From NCBI GenBank assembly GCA_958433005.1, contig CAUAWV010000007.1:7514-71513 (forward strand): DNA of 64,000 nt, written 5' to 3'. The notes under the pieces are model-generated. The model was not told where the DNA came from and did not search any database. It saw nothing but the letters and a program-made list of their open reading frames with translations. The position numbers and the translations under genes are program-made. Below are positions 53,037 through 61,550 of this stretch, piece after piece (positions within the stretch are counted from its first letter, which is position 1; each line of letters begins with the position of its first letter). The stretch is from an uncultured Collinsella sp. (GTDB lineage Bacteria > Actinomycetota > Coriobacteriia > Coriobacteriales > Coriobacteriaceae).

Positions 53037-53120
53037 GCGGGCGTGGCGGAATTGGTAGACGCGCCAGATTTAGGTTCTGGTGGGATTCCCGTGAAGGTTC
53101 GAGTCCTTTCGCCCGCACCA
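53037..53120 (+). tRNA. tRNA-Leu (anticodon TAG)
   Basis: An 84-base cloverleaf with a class II variable arm. The acceptor GCGGGCG pairs with CGCCCGC, the anticodon stem CCAGA/TCTGG closes TTTAGGT giving anticodon TAG, and CCA is encoded at 53118-53120. Confidence 0.95.
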
Positions 53121-53208
53121 TCGCACCTGCGTCGGCTTCGGCCGTCGCGACTCTTTGTTGCATAAAGGTACCAGCACCTCAGATAAGCTGGGCAGTATGA
53201 GGAGGAAC

Positions 53209-54510
53209 GTGTTGAACATCACCGCTTCTGACGTCAAGGACGCCAAGCTCACCGCTACGGTCACCATCCCGGCCGCCGACGTCGACGCCGCGATCAAGAA
53301 GGCCTACAAGGACACCGCTAAGAAGTACCGCTTCCCGGGCTTCCGTGCCGGTAAGGCTCCCCGTCCGGTCATCGATTCCGCTCTTGGCGCCGAGGCTACC
53401 CTCGCTCAGGCCACCAACGACCTGATCGCCGCCAACGAGCCCGCCGTCCTCAACGAGCTGGACATCGTCCCCACCAAGAGCGGTGACTACAAGGATCTCG
53501 ACCTCGCCAAGGATCACGAGGACTACACCTACACCGTCGAGTTCTCCCTGCGTCCTGCTGCCGAGCTCTCCTCCTTCGACGCCGTCGAGATCGAGATGCC
53601 TCCCGCGGAGGTCACCGAGTCCGAGATCAACAACCAGGTCGAGATGCTCCTCAACTACCGTGCCACCTTCGAGGACGTCGAGGGTCGCGCCGTCGAGGCT
53701 GACGACTATGTGACCGTCGACCTCAAGGCCGTCGAGAACGCCGACAACTTCGCCGCCGAGGGTCGCATGCTCATCGCCGGTAGCGACAGCAACCCCAAGG
53801 AGTTCAACGAGGCTCTGATCGGCGCCAACGTTGACGACGTCAAGACCGTCACCTGGACCGACGAGGCCGAGGAGGGCGAGGAGGCCGAGACCCACACCGT
53901 CGAGGTCACCGTCAAGGGAATCAAGGTCCGCAACACCCCCGAGCTCACCGACGAGCTCGTCAAGTCCGACTTTGGCTTCGACAGCATCGAGGCCATGCGC
54001 GACGCCATCAAGATCGAGATCGAGCAGGACAAGGCTTCCCGCCTCCCGGCCGAGAAGGAGAACCGTTGCGTCTCTGCTCTCGCCGAGCGCCTGCAGCTCG
54101 ACGAGATGGACGCCGACTACGAGCAGTCCGTCTTTGAGGAGCTTGGCCAGAACTTCCTGTCCAACCTCGCTGCCCGCGGCATGACCCTGGACACCTGGCT
54201 GCCCGCTTCCGGTCTGACCATGGAGCAGTTCATCGGCGACCTGCACAAGCAGGCCAACGACGTTGCCCGTGAGTCCCTGGCGCTCGACGCCCTCGCCCGT
54301 GAGCTCAAGATTGAGGTCACCGAGGACGACATCAACGCCGAGTTCGAGAAGGCCGGCGTCAAGGACGTCGAGGCTTCCAAGGCCGAGTTCATCGCCGATG
54401 GTCGCATGCCTGCCGTCCGTGAGTCCATCCGTCGCTCCAAGGCCGTCGACCACCTGGTCGAGAACGCCAAGGTGACCGAGGTCGACGAGACCGCCAAGGA
54501 CGCCGAGTAA
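53209..54510 (+). CDS. tig: Trigger factor, ribosome-associated chaperone
   Basis: A protein of about 433 residues that binds the ribosome exit tunnel and folds new chains. The ribosome-binding signature is YRFPGFRAGKAPRPVI near residue 40. The FKBP-type isomerase domain (about 150-245) has an acidic insert (EEAEEGEEAE). The C-terminal chaperone arms follow. AGGAGG at 53200-53205 supports GTG 53209 or TTG 53212 as start; ATG 53197 lies upstream of that site and has none of its own. It starts the tig-clpP-clpX neighbourhood. Confidence 0.93.
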   Translation: MLNITASDVKDAKLTATVTIPAADVDAAIKKAYKDTAKKYRFPGFRAGKAPRPVIDSALGAEATLAQATNDLIAANEPAVLNELDIVPTKSGDYKDLDLAKDHEDYTYTVEFSLRPAAELSSFDAVEIEMPPAEVTESEINNQVEMLLNYRATFEDVEGRAVEADDYVTVDLKAVENADNFAAEGRMLIAGSDSNPKEFNEALIGANVDDVKTVTWTDEAEEGEEAETHTVEVTVKGIKVRNTPELTDELVKSDFGFDSIEAMRDAIKIEIEQDKASRLPAEKENRCVSALAERLQLDEMDADYEQSVFEELGQNFLSNLAARGMTLDTWLPASGLTMEQFIGDLHKQANDVARESLALDALARELKIEVTEDDINAEFEKAGVKDVEASKAEFIADGRMPAVRESIRRSKAVDHLVENAKVTEVDETAKDAE

Positions 54511-54586
54511 TTCTCGCCACCTTGCCCGCGAGCGCATGCGTGCGCCTGTGATGGGGTAAAGTTATACACCGGTTATCCGGTTGCTT

Positions 54587-54631
54587 CGTACGGTGCCAGC
54601 CAATGCATAGCATGCGGGCACCGTACGTTTA
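54587..54631 (+). terminator. Hairpin between tig and clpP, probable terminator
   Basis: CGTACGGTGCC (54587-54597) pairs with GGCACCGTACG (54617-54627), with ATGCAT/ATGC pairing inside. Only TTTATCT follows, so termination may be partial. Confidence 0.6.
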
Positions 54632-54667
54632 TCTAGAACCAATTTGGTCCGCAAGAGAGAAATGGAG

Positions 54668-55294
54668 ATGCGTATGATCGCTAAGTTCGATTCCGCCCTC
54701 GTGCCATACGTTATCGAGCAGACGCCGCGCGGCGAGCGCAGCTACGATATCTATTCGCGCCTGCTCAACGACCGCATCATCTTCTTGGGCGAGGAGATCA
54801 ACTCCGTCAGCGCCAACCTGGTCGTTGCCCAGCTGCTGCATCTTGAGAGCCAGGATGCCGAGAAGGATATCTCGCTCTACATCAATTCGCCCGGCGGCGA
54901 GGTTTACTCCGGCCTGGCGATTCTTGACACCATGAACTTTATCAAGCCGCAGGTCTCCACCATCTGCGTCGGTATGGCTGCGTCCATGGCCGCCGTGCTG
55001 CTTTCGGCTGGCGCCAAGGGCAAGCGCTTCTGCCTGCCGCACTCCAAGGTCATGATTCACCAGCCCAGCGGCGGTGCCCAGGGCCAGCAGACCGAGATCG
55101 AGATCGTTGCCGAGGAGATCAAGAAGACCCGCCGCGAGCTCAATCAGATCCTGTCCGATGCCTCGGGCCAGCCCATCGAGAAGGTCCAGGCCGATACCGA
55201 GCGCGACAACTACCTGACCGCTGCCGAGGCCCTCGACTACGGCCTGATCGACCGTATCGTCACCTCGCGCGATCTCGCCGCGAAGGACGCCTAG
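54668..55294 (+). CDS. clpP: ATP-dependent Clp protease proteolytic subunit ClpP
   Basis: A 208-residue serine protease forming two heptameric rings that degrade proteins unfolded by ClpX. The active-site serine is in GMAASMAAVLL, the histidine in LPHSKVMIHQPSGG, and the aspartate is in the region after RRELNQILSD, near TERDNYLTA. Three in-frame ATGs (54662, 54668, 54674) are possible. It is 1 base before clpX, so the protease and its unfoldase are made together. Confidence 0.95.
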   Translation: MRMIAKFDSALVPYVIEQTPRGERSYDIYSRLLNDRIIFLGEEINSVSANLVVAQLLHLESQDAEKDISLYINSPGGEVYSGLAILDTMNFIKPQVSTICVGMAASMAAVLLSAGAKGKRFCLPHSKVMIHQPSGGAQGQQTEIEIVAEEIKKTRRELNQILSDASGQPIEKVQADTERDNYLTAAEALDYGLIDRIVTSRDLAAKDA

Positions 55295-55295
55295 G

Positions 55296-56702
55296 ATGGC
55301 AGGAAACATGCAGGACAACTTTGACGAGAATGGCAACCCCATCCGCTGCTCCTTCTGCGGAAAAGAGCAGGGCCAGGTCCGTCGCCTCGTAAAGGGTCCG
55401 ACCAACATCTTTATCTGTGACGAGTGCGTCGCCGCTTGCTCTGAGATCTTGGAGGAGTCGCTGGCTTCGGACTTTATGGACGCTGCCCGCAACGGCAAGC
55501 TGCCGGGCTTCCTCAACGATCACGGCCAGGCTGCCGGTCAGCCCGCCGTGGACCCCGAGGCCGAGGGCTTTGAGCTCGAGGACGACCGCCAGGTCATCAC
55601 GCACGTGCCGACGCCGCACGAGATCTATGACGAGCTTTCGGCTTATGTCATGGGCCAAGAGGACGCCAAGCGCGCCATGTCGGTTGCCGTGTACAACCAT
55701 TACCGCCGCGTCATCGAGGGCGGTGCTGCGCTTTCGGCCTTTGACGACGGTTTGGACTCGCAGCTTGACGATGACATGGACGAGGTGGAGCTCGCCAAGT
55801 CCAACATCCTGCTGCTCGGTCCCACCGGTACCGGCAAGACCCTGTTGGCCCAGACGCTCGCGCGCATCCTCGAGGTGCCGTTTGCCATCGCCGATGCCAC
55901 CGCGCTCACCGAGGCTGGTTACGTTGGCGAGGACGTGGAGAACATCCTGCTCAAGCTCATCAATGCTGCCGATGGCGACATTGAGCGCGCTCAGGTGGGC
56001 ATTATCTACGTGGACGAGATTGACAAGATTGCCCGCAAGGCCGAGAACCTCTCCATTACCCGCGATGTCTCGGGCGAGGGTGTGCAGCAGGCGCTGCTTA
56101 AGATTCTTGAGGGCACGGTGGCCAGCGTTCCGCCTACCGGTGGCCGCAAGCATCCCCAGCAGGAGCTGCTGCAGATCGACACGACTAACATCCTGTTTAT
56201 CTGCGGCGGTGCCTTTGTGGGTCTGGACAAGATCATCGCCGACCGCGTGGGCAACAAGGGCGTGGGCTTTAACTCCGAGATCGCCGGCCCCACCTCGGTC
56301 GACGAGAACGACCTGCTGCGTCAGGTGCTCCCGCAGGACCTCAACGCCTTTGGCATGATCCCCGAGTTCGTGGGCCGTACGCCCGTCGTCACCCAGACGC
56401 AGGCGCTCGACGAGGACGACCTGGTGTCGATCCTGACCGAGCCAAAGAATGCCGTGGTGCGCCAGTACCGTAAGATGTTCCAGCTCGAGGACGTTGAGCT
56501 TGAGTTTGAGGCCGCGGCCCTTCACGAGATCGCCCGTATGGCGCTCGCCCGCAAGACCGGCGCCCGCGGCCTGCGTTCCATCTGCGAGGACGTGCTTCAG
56601 CAGACGATGTTCGACCTCCCCAGCGAGGAGGGTGTCGCCAAGGTCATCGTGACCGAAGCGGCGGTTAAGGGCGAAGAACAGCCCCAACGCATCTACGGGT
56701 AA
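55296..56702 (+). CDS. clpX: ATP-dependent Clp protease ATPase subunit ClpX
   Basis: A 468-residue AAA+ unfoldase. The N-terminal zinc-binding domain (CSFCGKEQG with CDECVAAC, residues 13-50) recognises adaptors. Walker A is GPTGTGKT (about 177-184), Walker B is IIYVDEIDKIA, and the substrate loop region follows around residue 200 (TALTEAGYVGEDVEN). The linker between the zinc domain and AAA+ core is longer and more acidic than in E. coli. Confidence 0.96.
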   Translation: MAGNMQDNFDENGNPIRCSFCGKEQGQVRRLVKGPTNIFICDECVAACSEILEESLASDFMDAARNGKLPGFLNDHGQAAGQPAVDPEAEGFELEDDRQVITHVPTPHEIYDELSAYVMGQEDAKRAMSVAVYNHYRRVIEGGAALSAFDDGLDSQLDDDMDEVELAKSNILLLGPTGTGKTLLAQTLARILEVPFAIADATALTEAGYVGEDVENILLKLINAADGDIERAQVGIIYVDEIDKIARKAENLSITRDVSGEGVQQALLKILEGTVASVPPTGGRKHPQQELLQIDTTNILFICGGAFVGLDKIIADRVGNKGVGFNSEIAGPTSVDENDLLRQVLPQDLNAFGMIPEFVGRTPVVTQTQALDEDDLVSILTEPKNAVVRQYRKMFQLEDVELEFEAAALHEIARMALARKTGARGLRSICEDVLQQTMFDLPSEEGVAKVIVTEAAVKGEEQPQRIYG

Positions 56703-56723
56703 ACCAGCCAAAAACGTGCTTGC

Positions 56724-56760
56724 AAATAGCCTCCGACCATCCGCGGTCGGAGGCTATTTT
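56724..56760 (+). terminator. Terminator of clpPX
   Basis: AAATAGCCTCCGACC (56724-56738) pairs perfectly with GGTCGGAGGCTATTT (56745-56759) around ATCCGC. Being an A-start/T-end stem, it could work on both strands. Confidence 0.88.
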
Positions 56761-56853
56761 ATATATACGCAATAACCCCAACTACCTGTGTTATTCTGTG
56801 TGTTTGTTTAAGCCTCAGCGAAGTCATATCAGACTGAAGTAATCGATACCTAA

Positions 56854-56893
56854 GGGGAGGAATGCAGACCCTAGCGGGCCTACATTCCTCCCC
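56854..56893 (+). promoter_or_regulatory. Leader hairpin upstream of valS
   Basis: GGGGAGGAATG (56854-56864) pairs exactly with CATTCCTCCCC (56883-56893); the 18-base loop contains CCC and GGG that can pair. It ends 20 bases before the valS ATG. The left arm itself looks like a strong ribosome binding site plus ATG, now locked in the stem. No T-box consensus sequence is present, and there is no T-run. Confidence 0.5.
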
Positions 56894-56913
56894 GGCGGGA
56901 CAGGGAGAGATAT

Positions 56914-59610
56914 ATGGAAGAAATGCCCAAGAACTACGATCCGTCGACCAACGAGCCGGCGATCCTGCAGAAGTGGCTTGACGGCGGCTACTACAAGCGC
57001 CGTGAGGGCGTGGGCGACTGCACCGTCACCATTCCGCCTCCCAACGTGACCGGCAAGCTCCACATGGGTCACGCTACCGACGACTCCATCCAGGACGCCA
57101 TCGTCCGTATGGCCCGCATGCGCGGCAAGTCCACGCGCTGGGTGCTGGGCACCGACCACGCCGGTATCGCCACGCAGACCAAGGTCGACAAGAAGCTCAA
57201 GAGCGAGGGCATCAGTCGCCTGGAGATCGGTCGCGACAAGTTTGTCGACGCCTGCTGGGACTGGACCCACGAGTACGGCGGCATCATCGTCGAGCAGATC
57301 AAGCGCATGGGCTGCTCCGTCGACTTCGACAACGAGCGCTTCACCATGGACGAGGATTACGCCCAGGCTGTGCGTAAGGTCTTCTGCGACTGGTACCATG
57401 ACGGCCTGATCTACCGTGGCAAGCGCATCGTCAACTGGTGCCCCAACTGCACCACCGCCATCTCGGACGACGAGGCCGAGTATAAGGACGAGAAGGGCCA
57501 CCTGTGGCACCTGCGCTACCCGCTGACCGAGCCGGTCAATGGCCAGGACTACATCGTCGTCGCCACCACGCGCCCCGAGACCATGCTCGGCGACACGGGC
57601 GTTGCCGTCTCCCCGAAGGACCCCGAGAAGGCCGCCTTTGTGGGCAAGACCGTCATGCTGCCGATCGTCAACCGCGAGATTCCCATCTTTGAGGATTGGC
57701 ATGTCGACGCCAACTTTGGCTCCGGCTTCGTCAAGGTCACCCCGGCCCACGACCCCAACGACTACGCCATGGGTCAGGCCCACGACCTGCCGCAGATCAA
57801 CATCTTCGACGAGCACGCGGTGGTCGTCGAGGGCTACGGCGAGTTCACCGGCATGAACCGCAACGAGTGCCGCGAGGCCGTCATCAAGTGGTTCGAGGAG
57901 CACGACCTGCTCGACCACGTCGAGGAGCATGATCACTCCGTCATGCACTGCTACCGTTGCGACTCCGCCCTGGAGCCGTGGCTGTCCGAGCAGTGGTTCG
58001 TCGCCGTCGACAAGCTCAAGGGGCCGGCACTCGACGCCGTCAACTCCGGCAAGGTCACCTTCCACCCCGCGCGCTGGACGCAGACCTACACCACCTGGAT
58101 GGAGAACCTCAAGGACTGGTGCATCAGCCGCCAGCTTTGGTGGGGCCACCGTATCCCCGTGTTCTACTGCGAGGACTGCGGCTGGGAGGACGCCCTCACC
58201 GAGGACACCGACGTGTGCCCCAAGTGTGGCGGCCATCACGTGCATCAGGACGAGAACGTGCTGGACACCTGGTTCAGCTCGCAGCTGTGGACCTTCGCCA
58301 CGCAGGGCTGGCCGCAAAAGCCGGAGCTGCTCGAGGGGCATCACCCCACGACGGCGCTGGTCACCGCGCGCGACATCATCGCGCTGTGGGTCGCCCGCAT
58401 GGTCATGAGCTCGCTGTACTTCCTGGACGAGGTGCCGTTTAAGGACGTCGTCATCTACCCGACGATCCTTGCCAAGGACGGCAGCCGCATGTCCAAGTCC
58501 AAGGGCAACGGCGTTGACCCCATGGACCTCATCGGTATGTACGGTGCTGACGCCATGCGTTACAACCTGCTCACGCTGTGCACTAACAACCAGGACGTCA
58601 AGTTCGACGCGAACATCGATAAGAAGACCAAGAAGCTCATCGACAGCCCGCGTACCGACCAGGCCAAGTCGTTTGTGACCAAGATCTGGAACGCCAGCCG
58701 CTTCCTGCTTATGAACATGGAGGGCTACACGCCCGGCGTACCCGTCGTGGAGACGCCGGCCGACGCCTGGATGTTCAGCCGCCTGGCCAAGGCCGTCCAG
58801 ATGGTCACCGAGGGTATTGAGAACTACACCTTTGGCGACATGGCTCGCGGCGTGCAGCAGTTCTTCTGGAACGAGGTCTGCGACTGGTACGTCGAGGTCA
58901 CCAAGGCCCGCCTGAAGGGCGAGGGCCGTCTGCGGGCTCAGCGCAACCTGATCTTTGTGCTCGACACCTCCATTCGCCTGATGCACCCGCTCATGCCGTT
59001 TGTCACTGAGGAGATCTGGGACAACATGCCGGCGAGCGTGCTCGACCTGGATGCCGAGGGTAACGTGAATCGCGCCGAGGCGCTCATGATTGCCAAGTGG
59101 CCCGAGCCCGCCGACTATGCTAAGTACGTGGATGAGGACGCCGAGCGTGCGTTTGAGCTGTGCCGCACCGTCGTGTCTGCTGCCCGCGCTACCCGTTCGC
59201 GTTACCGCTTGAGCCCCAAGGCCGAGCTCGACGTGGTCGTGCGCGCCGGCTCCGAGGACATTGAGAAGCTCGAGAGCCTGCGCTCGACCATCGAGCCGCT
59301 GGCGAACACCGCCTCGCTGGTTATGGGTACCGACGTCGAGAAGCCGGCTGCGAGCATTGCCGTGGTCGACAGCGGCGTCGAGGTCTTTGTGGTGCTCGAG
59401 GGCAAGGTTGACCTTTCGGCCGAGAGGGCGCGCCTGGAGAAGGAGATTGCCGCGGCCCAGAAGGAGCTTGCCGGCTGCGAGAAGACGCTGGCCAACGAGG
59501 GCTTTGTGGCCAAGGCCGCGCCTGCCGTGGTCCAGAAGAAGAGGGACCGTGCAGCTGAGCTCAAGGAGATCCTGGCGGCGCTGACTGCTCAGGTTGCTGA
59601 CTTCTCGTAG
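56914..59610 (+). CDS. valS: Valyl-tRNA synthetase
   Basis: An 898-residue class Ia synthetase that charges tRNA-Val. The HIGH-type motif is in PPPNVTGKLHMGHA near residue 35 and the KMSKS motif is RMSKSKGNG near residue 523. The editing domain (about 190-340) includes TTRPETMLGDTGVAV. The C-terminal coiled coil has the expected Glu/Lys heptads. ATG 56914 follows GGGAGAGA. Confidence 0.96.
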   Translation: MEEMPKNYDPSTNEPAILQKWLDGGYYKRREGVGDCTVTIPPPNVTGKLHMGHATDDSIQDAIVRMARMRGKSTRWVLGTDHAGIATQTKVDKKLKSEGISRLEIGRDKFVDACWDWTHEYGGIIVEQIKRMGCSVDFDNERFTMDEDYAQAVRKVFCDWYHDGLIYRGKRIVNWCPNCTTAISDDEAEYKDEKGHLWHLRYPLTEPVNGQDYIVVATTRPETMLGDTGVAVSPKDPEKAAFVGKTVMLPIVNREIPIFEDWHVDANFGSGFVKVTPAHDPNDYAMGQAHDLPQINIFDEHAVVVEGYGEFTGMNRNECREAVIKWFEEHDLLDHVEEHDHSVMHCYRCDSALEPWLSEQWFVAVDKLKGPALDAVNSGKVTFHPARWTQTYTTWMENLKDWCISRQLWWGHRIPVFYCEDCGWEDALTEDTDVCPKCGGHHVHQDENVLDTWFSSQLWTFATQGWPQKPELLEGHHPTTALVTARDIIALWVARMVMSSLYFLDEVPFKDVVIYPTILAKDGSRMSKSKGNGVDPMDLIGMYGADAMRYNLLTLCTNNQDVKFDANIDKKTKKLIDSPRTDQAKSFVTKIWNASRFLLMNMEGYTPGVPVVETPADAWMFSRLAKAVQMVTEGIENYTFGDMARGVQQFFWNEVCDWYVEVTKARLKGEGRLRAQRNLIFVLDTSIRLMHPLMPFVTEEIWDNMPASVLDLDAEGNVNRAEALMIAKWPEPADYAKYVDEDAERAFELCRTVVSAARATRSRYRLSPKAELDVVVRAGSEDIEKLESLRSTIEPLANTASLVMGTDVEKPAASIAVVDSGVEVFVVLEGKVDLSAERARLEKEIAAAQKELAGCEKTLANEGFVAKAAPAVVQKKRDRAAELKEILAALTAQVADFS

Positions 59611-59663
59611 GGCTTACTGAGGGGCGCGTCCCGACGCTTTGCTCGCTACTGCGGACACCTATT

Positions 59664-59800
59664 CCGCCGTTCTAACGAACGGCGGCTGACTCGACGCTGC
59701 AAACGCCTCTGATGGCCAATCTTCCGTTCAACTTCGGGCGCATGGGCATAAGCCCTATGCGCCCTTGTTTCACGGCACCTTGGCTCATCAGAGGCGTTTT
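59664..59800. terminator. Nested palindromes after valS, including a terminator-like stem
   Basis: Three hairpins fill the valS-folC gap. They are CCGCCGTTC/GAACGGCGG (59664-59685), an outer stem AAACGCCTCTGATG (59701-59714) with CATCAGAGGCGTTT (59786-59799), and inside it GGGCGCAT/ATGCGCCC with GGGC/GCCC (59736-59764). The outer stem ends in TTTT and can terminate valS. The nested design resembles the long palindromic elements near 61.3 and 62.8 kb, but shares no obvious core with them. Confidence 0.6.
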
Positions 59801-59841
59801 CGCTGACTATCCTCAACCTATACTGTTTTATTTTTCTATGA

Positions 59842-61200
59842 ATGGCGGTTCTAAAAATGCCTAAGCGTTCCGGCTTGTATACCGTTCCTTTTGAGTTTGA
59901 TTTGCTTTCGTTTGATGAGGCTGTTGGGCTGGCTGCTGATACGGGGCGGATTTCTGGGGATGCTGGGCCTCTGCTTGAGACGGTTGTCGATATGCTCGAT
60001 GAGTTGGGGCGTCCGGACGAGTACTTTGATTGCATTCAGGTCGCCGGTACCAATGGCAAGACTTCGACTACGCGTTTTTCGGCTGCCATTCTTCGTGGTG
60101 AGGGGCTCAAGACCGCGCTGTATACGTCGCCACAGCTGGTACGCTATCCCGAGCGCATGGAAGTCGATGGATGCGTCGTGAGCGATGAGGCATTCGCCCG
60201 TGGCGTTTCGGCCGCTGTTGAGGCGGGGCATCGAGTGAATGCCCGTCGTGTGGCGGCGGGGGAGTGCGCCTATACCATCACGCCGTTTGACCTTTTGACG
60301 GCTGCTGCACTTGTGGTGTTTGCCGAGGCTCGCGTGGATGTTGCCGTGCTTGAGGTTGGCATGGGCGGACGCTGGGATGCTACGAGTGCGACTGATCCCG
60401 TGGCCGTCGCCATTACGGGTATTGGGCTCGATCACACACGTATTTTGGGCGATACGCTCGAGGCCATTGCGGGGGAGAAGGCTGCGGTTATTAAGCCTGG
60501 GCGATTGGTTGTTTTGGGCGAGGGCACGCATGAGCCGAGCGTTCAGCGCGTAATGGATACGCGCTGCCGCGAGTGCGGTGTGGTGCCGCTGGTTGTGAGC
60601 CATTCCACGACCAAGGTACCGGCGCATGTAGGCGATACCGTGGAGTTTAGCTGTACTACGCCGCGTGCCATCTATACGTCGAGCATGGTCAAGCCGGCGT
60701 ATCAGCCGCAGAATGCTGCGTGCGCGATTATGCTGTGCGAGGGCTATCTTGGCCGCGAGCTCGACCACGATGCGCTCGACGCTTCGCTTATGGGCTGCCC
60801 CACGCCGGGTCGCTTTGATGTGCTGGGAACCGATCCGCTCAAGCTGATCGACGCCTGCCCAAACCCTCCGAGCGGCGAGAACGTTGTGTGCGCGCTGGAT
60901 GAGATCGATCCGTGCGTGGAGAACCGCCCCACGCTGCTGTGTGCAGCGCTGGCCGATAAAGACGTGGCGGGTATCGTTGACGTTCTGGTTCCGGCGTTCC
61001 CCCACGCGGTCGTGACCCAGACCGATTCCGATCGCGCCCTGCCGGCAGAGGAGCTCGCTGCCCTGGTGGGTGCCGATAAGCTCGCGGGCGTATACCCGAG
61101 CGTGTCCGAGGCCCTCGCTGCCTTCGATGCCGCGGGCGAGCCCTTCGTAGCCGCCGGCACCATCACCCTAGCCGGCGAAGTAGCGGGGCTGCTCCGTTAA
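59842..61200 (+). CDS. folC: Folylpolyglutamate synthase / dihydrofolate synthase
   Basis: A 452-residue Mur-ligase-fold enzyme that adds glutamate to folates. The ATP loop is VAGTNGKTSTTRF near residue 69, followed by TSPQLVRYPERM and the metal-binding region VLEVGMGGRWDATS. ATG 59842 was used; ATG 59857 is an alternative. The first 150 codons use more T- and G-ending codons (TTT, GCT, GGG) than neighbouring housekeeping genes, suggesting lower expression. Confidence 0.9.
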   Translation: MAVLKMPKRSGLYTVPFEFDLLSFDEAVGLAADTGRISGDAGPLLETVVDMLDELGRPDEYFDCIQVAGTNGKTSTTRFSAAILRGEGLKTALYTSPQLVRYPERMEVDGCVVSDEAFARGVSAAVEAGHRVNARRVAAGECAYTITPFDLLTAAALVVFAEARVDVAVLEVGMGGRWDATSATDPVAVAITGIGLDHTRILGDTLEAIAGEKAAVIKPGRLVVLGEGTHEPSVQRVMDTRCRECGVVPLVVSHSTTKVPAHVGDTVEFSCTTPRAIYTSSMVKPAYQPQNAACAIMLCEGYLGRELDHDALDASLMGCPTPGRFDVLGTDPLKLIDACPNPPSGENVVCALDEIDPCVENRPTLLCAALADKDVAGIVDVLVPAFPHAVVTQTDSDRALPAEELAALVGADKLAGVYPSVSEALAAFDAAGEPFVAAGTITLAGEVAGLLR

Positions 61201-61214
61201 CCCATCCCCTCATC

Positions 61215-61281
61215 AGTTGCGGTGAAATACGGACTGTTTTACAAGCCAGAAGCCTCAAACAGTCCGTATATCACCGCAACT
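61215..61281. repeat. Palindromic repeat, type A copy 1
   Basis: The 25-base arms at 61215-61239 and 61257-61281 pair at 24 positions around a 17-base loop. The outer bases read AGTTGCGGTGAAATA. A second copy at 62998 shares these outer bases but has a different inner stem and loop. Confidence 0.75.
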
Positions 61282-61341
61282 CAAAAGCAGTCAATTTGGG
61301 ACGGGGCTTTTTGGCTGCCCTGTGCCCCGAGTTGACTCGCT

Positions 61342-61503
61342 TGCCACGAAATGGGCCTATCTACTACGTTTTACCGACTACCCCCGACCACACCGAGAAT
61401 TGCGAAATGAAAACCGCAGGTAGATGGCTTACCAGTTTTGCGAAAACACGGGTATGGTCGACCCATGCGGGTTAAACGTAGTAGATGGCCCGTTTTCGTG
61501 GCA
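61342..61503. repeat. Long palindromic element, type B copy 1
   Basis: The arms at 61342-61375 and 61470-61503 are complementary over roughly 31 of 35 positions (5' arm begins TGCCACGAAA, 3' arm ends TTTTCGTGGCA). The centre (61402-61457) begins GCGAAATGAAAACCGCAGG and is shared with the element at 62796, although the arms of the two elements are unrelated. Confidence 0.75.
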
Positions 61504-61516
61504 CTGCGTTAACGGG

Positions 61517-61547
61517 ATGTGCCAAAGGGACTGTCCCTTTGGCACAT
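61517..61547. repeat. Perfect 31-base palindrome, second copy
   Basis: ATGTGCCAAAGGGAC and its exact complement flank one T. Compared with 3679-3709, the fifth base pair changes from A-T to C-G on both arms, so pairing is kept. It ends 3 bases before the stop codon of the M24 peptidase, on whose minus strand it could end transcription. Confidence 0.75.
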
Positions 61548-61550
61548 TGG

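Larger units (their letters stand above)
61201..61550. other. Intergenic array of palindromic elements between folC and the M24 peptidase
   Basis: This 350-base gap is almost wholly inverted repeats, one after another: 61215-61281, a smaller hairpin with AGTCAA/TTGACT ends at 61289-61337, a 162-base element at 61342-61503 and a 31-base perfect palindrome at 61517-61547. The two genes converge here, so some of these stems may terminate transcription from both sides. No ORF or RNA gene is seen. Confidence 0.6.

Noticed and set aside
53179..54537. 452-codon minus-strand frame opposite tig
   Set aside because: It is the exact antisense of trigger factor, Gly/Leu/Val/Asp-rich, without family motifs.
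56765..56913. T-box riboswitch upstream of valS
   Set aside because: The conserved AGGGTGG-ACCGCG sequence was not found, and the hairpin is not followed by a T-run.
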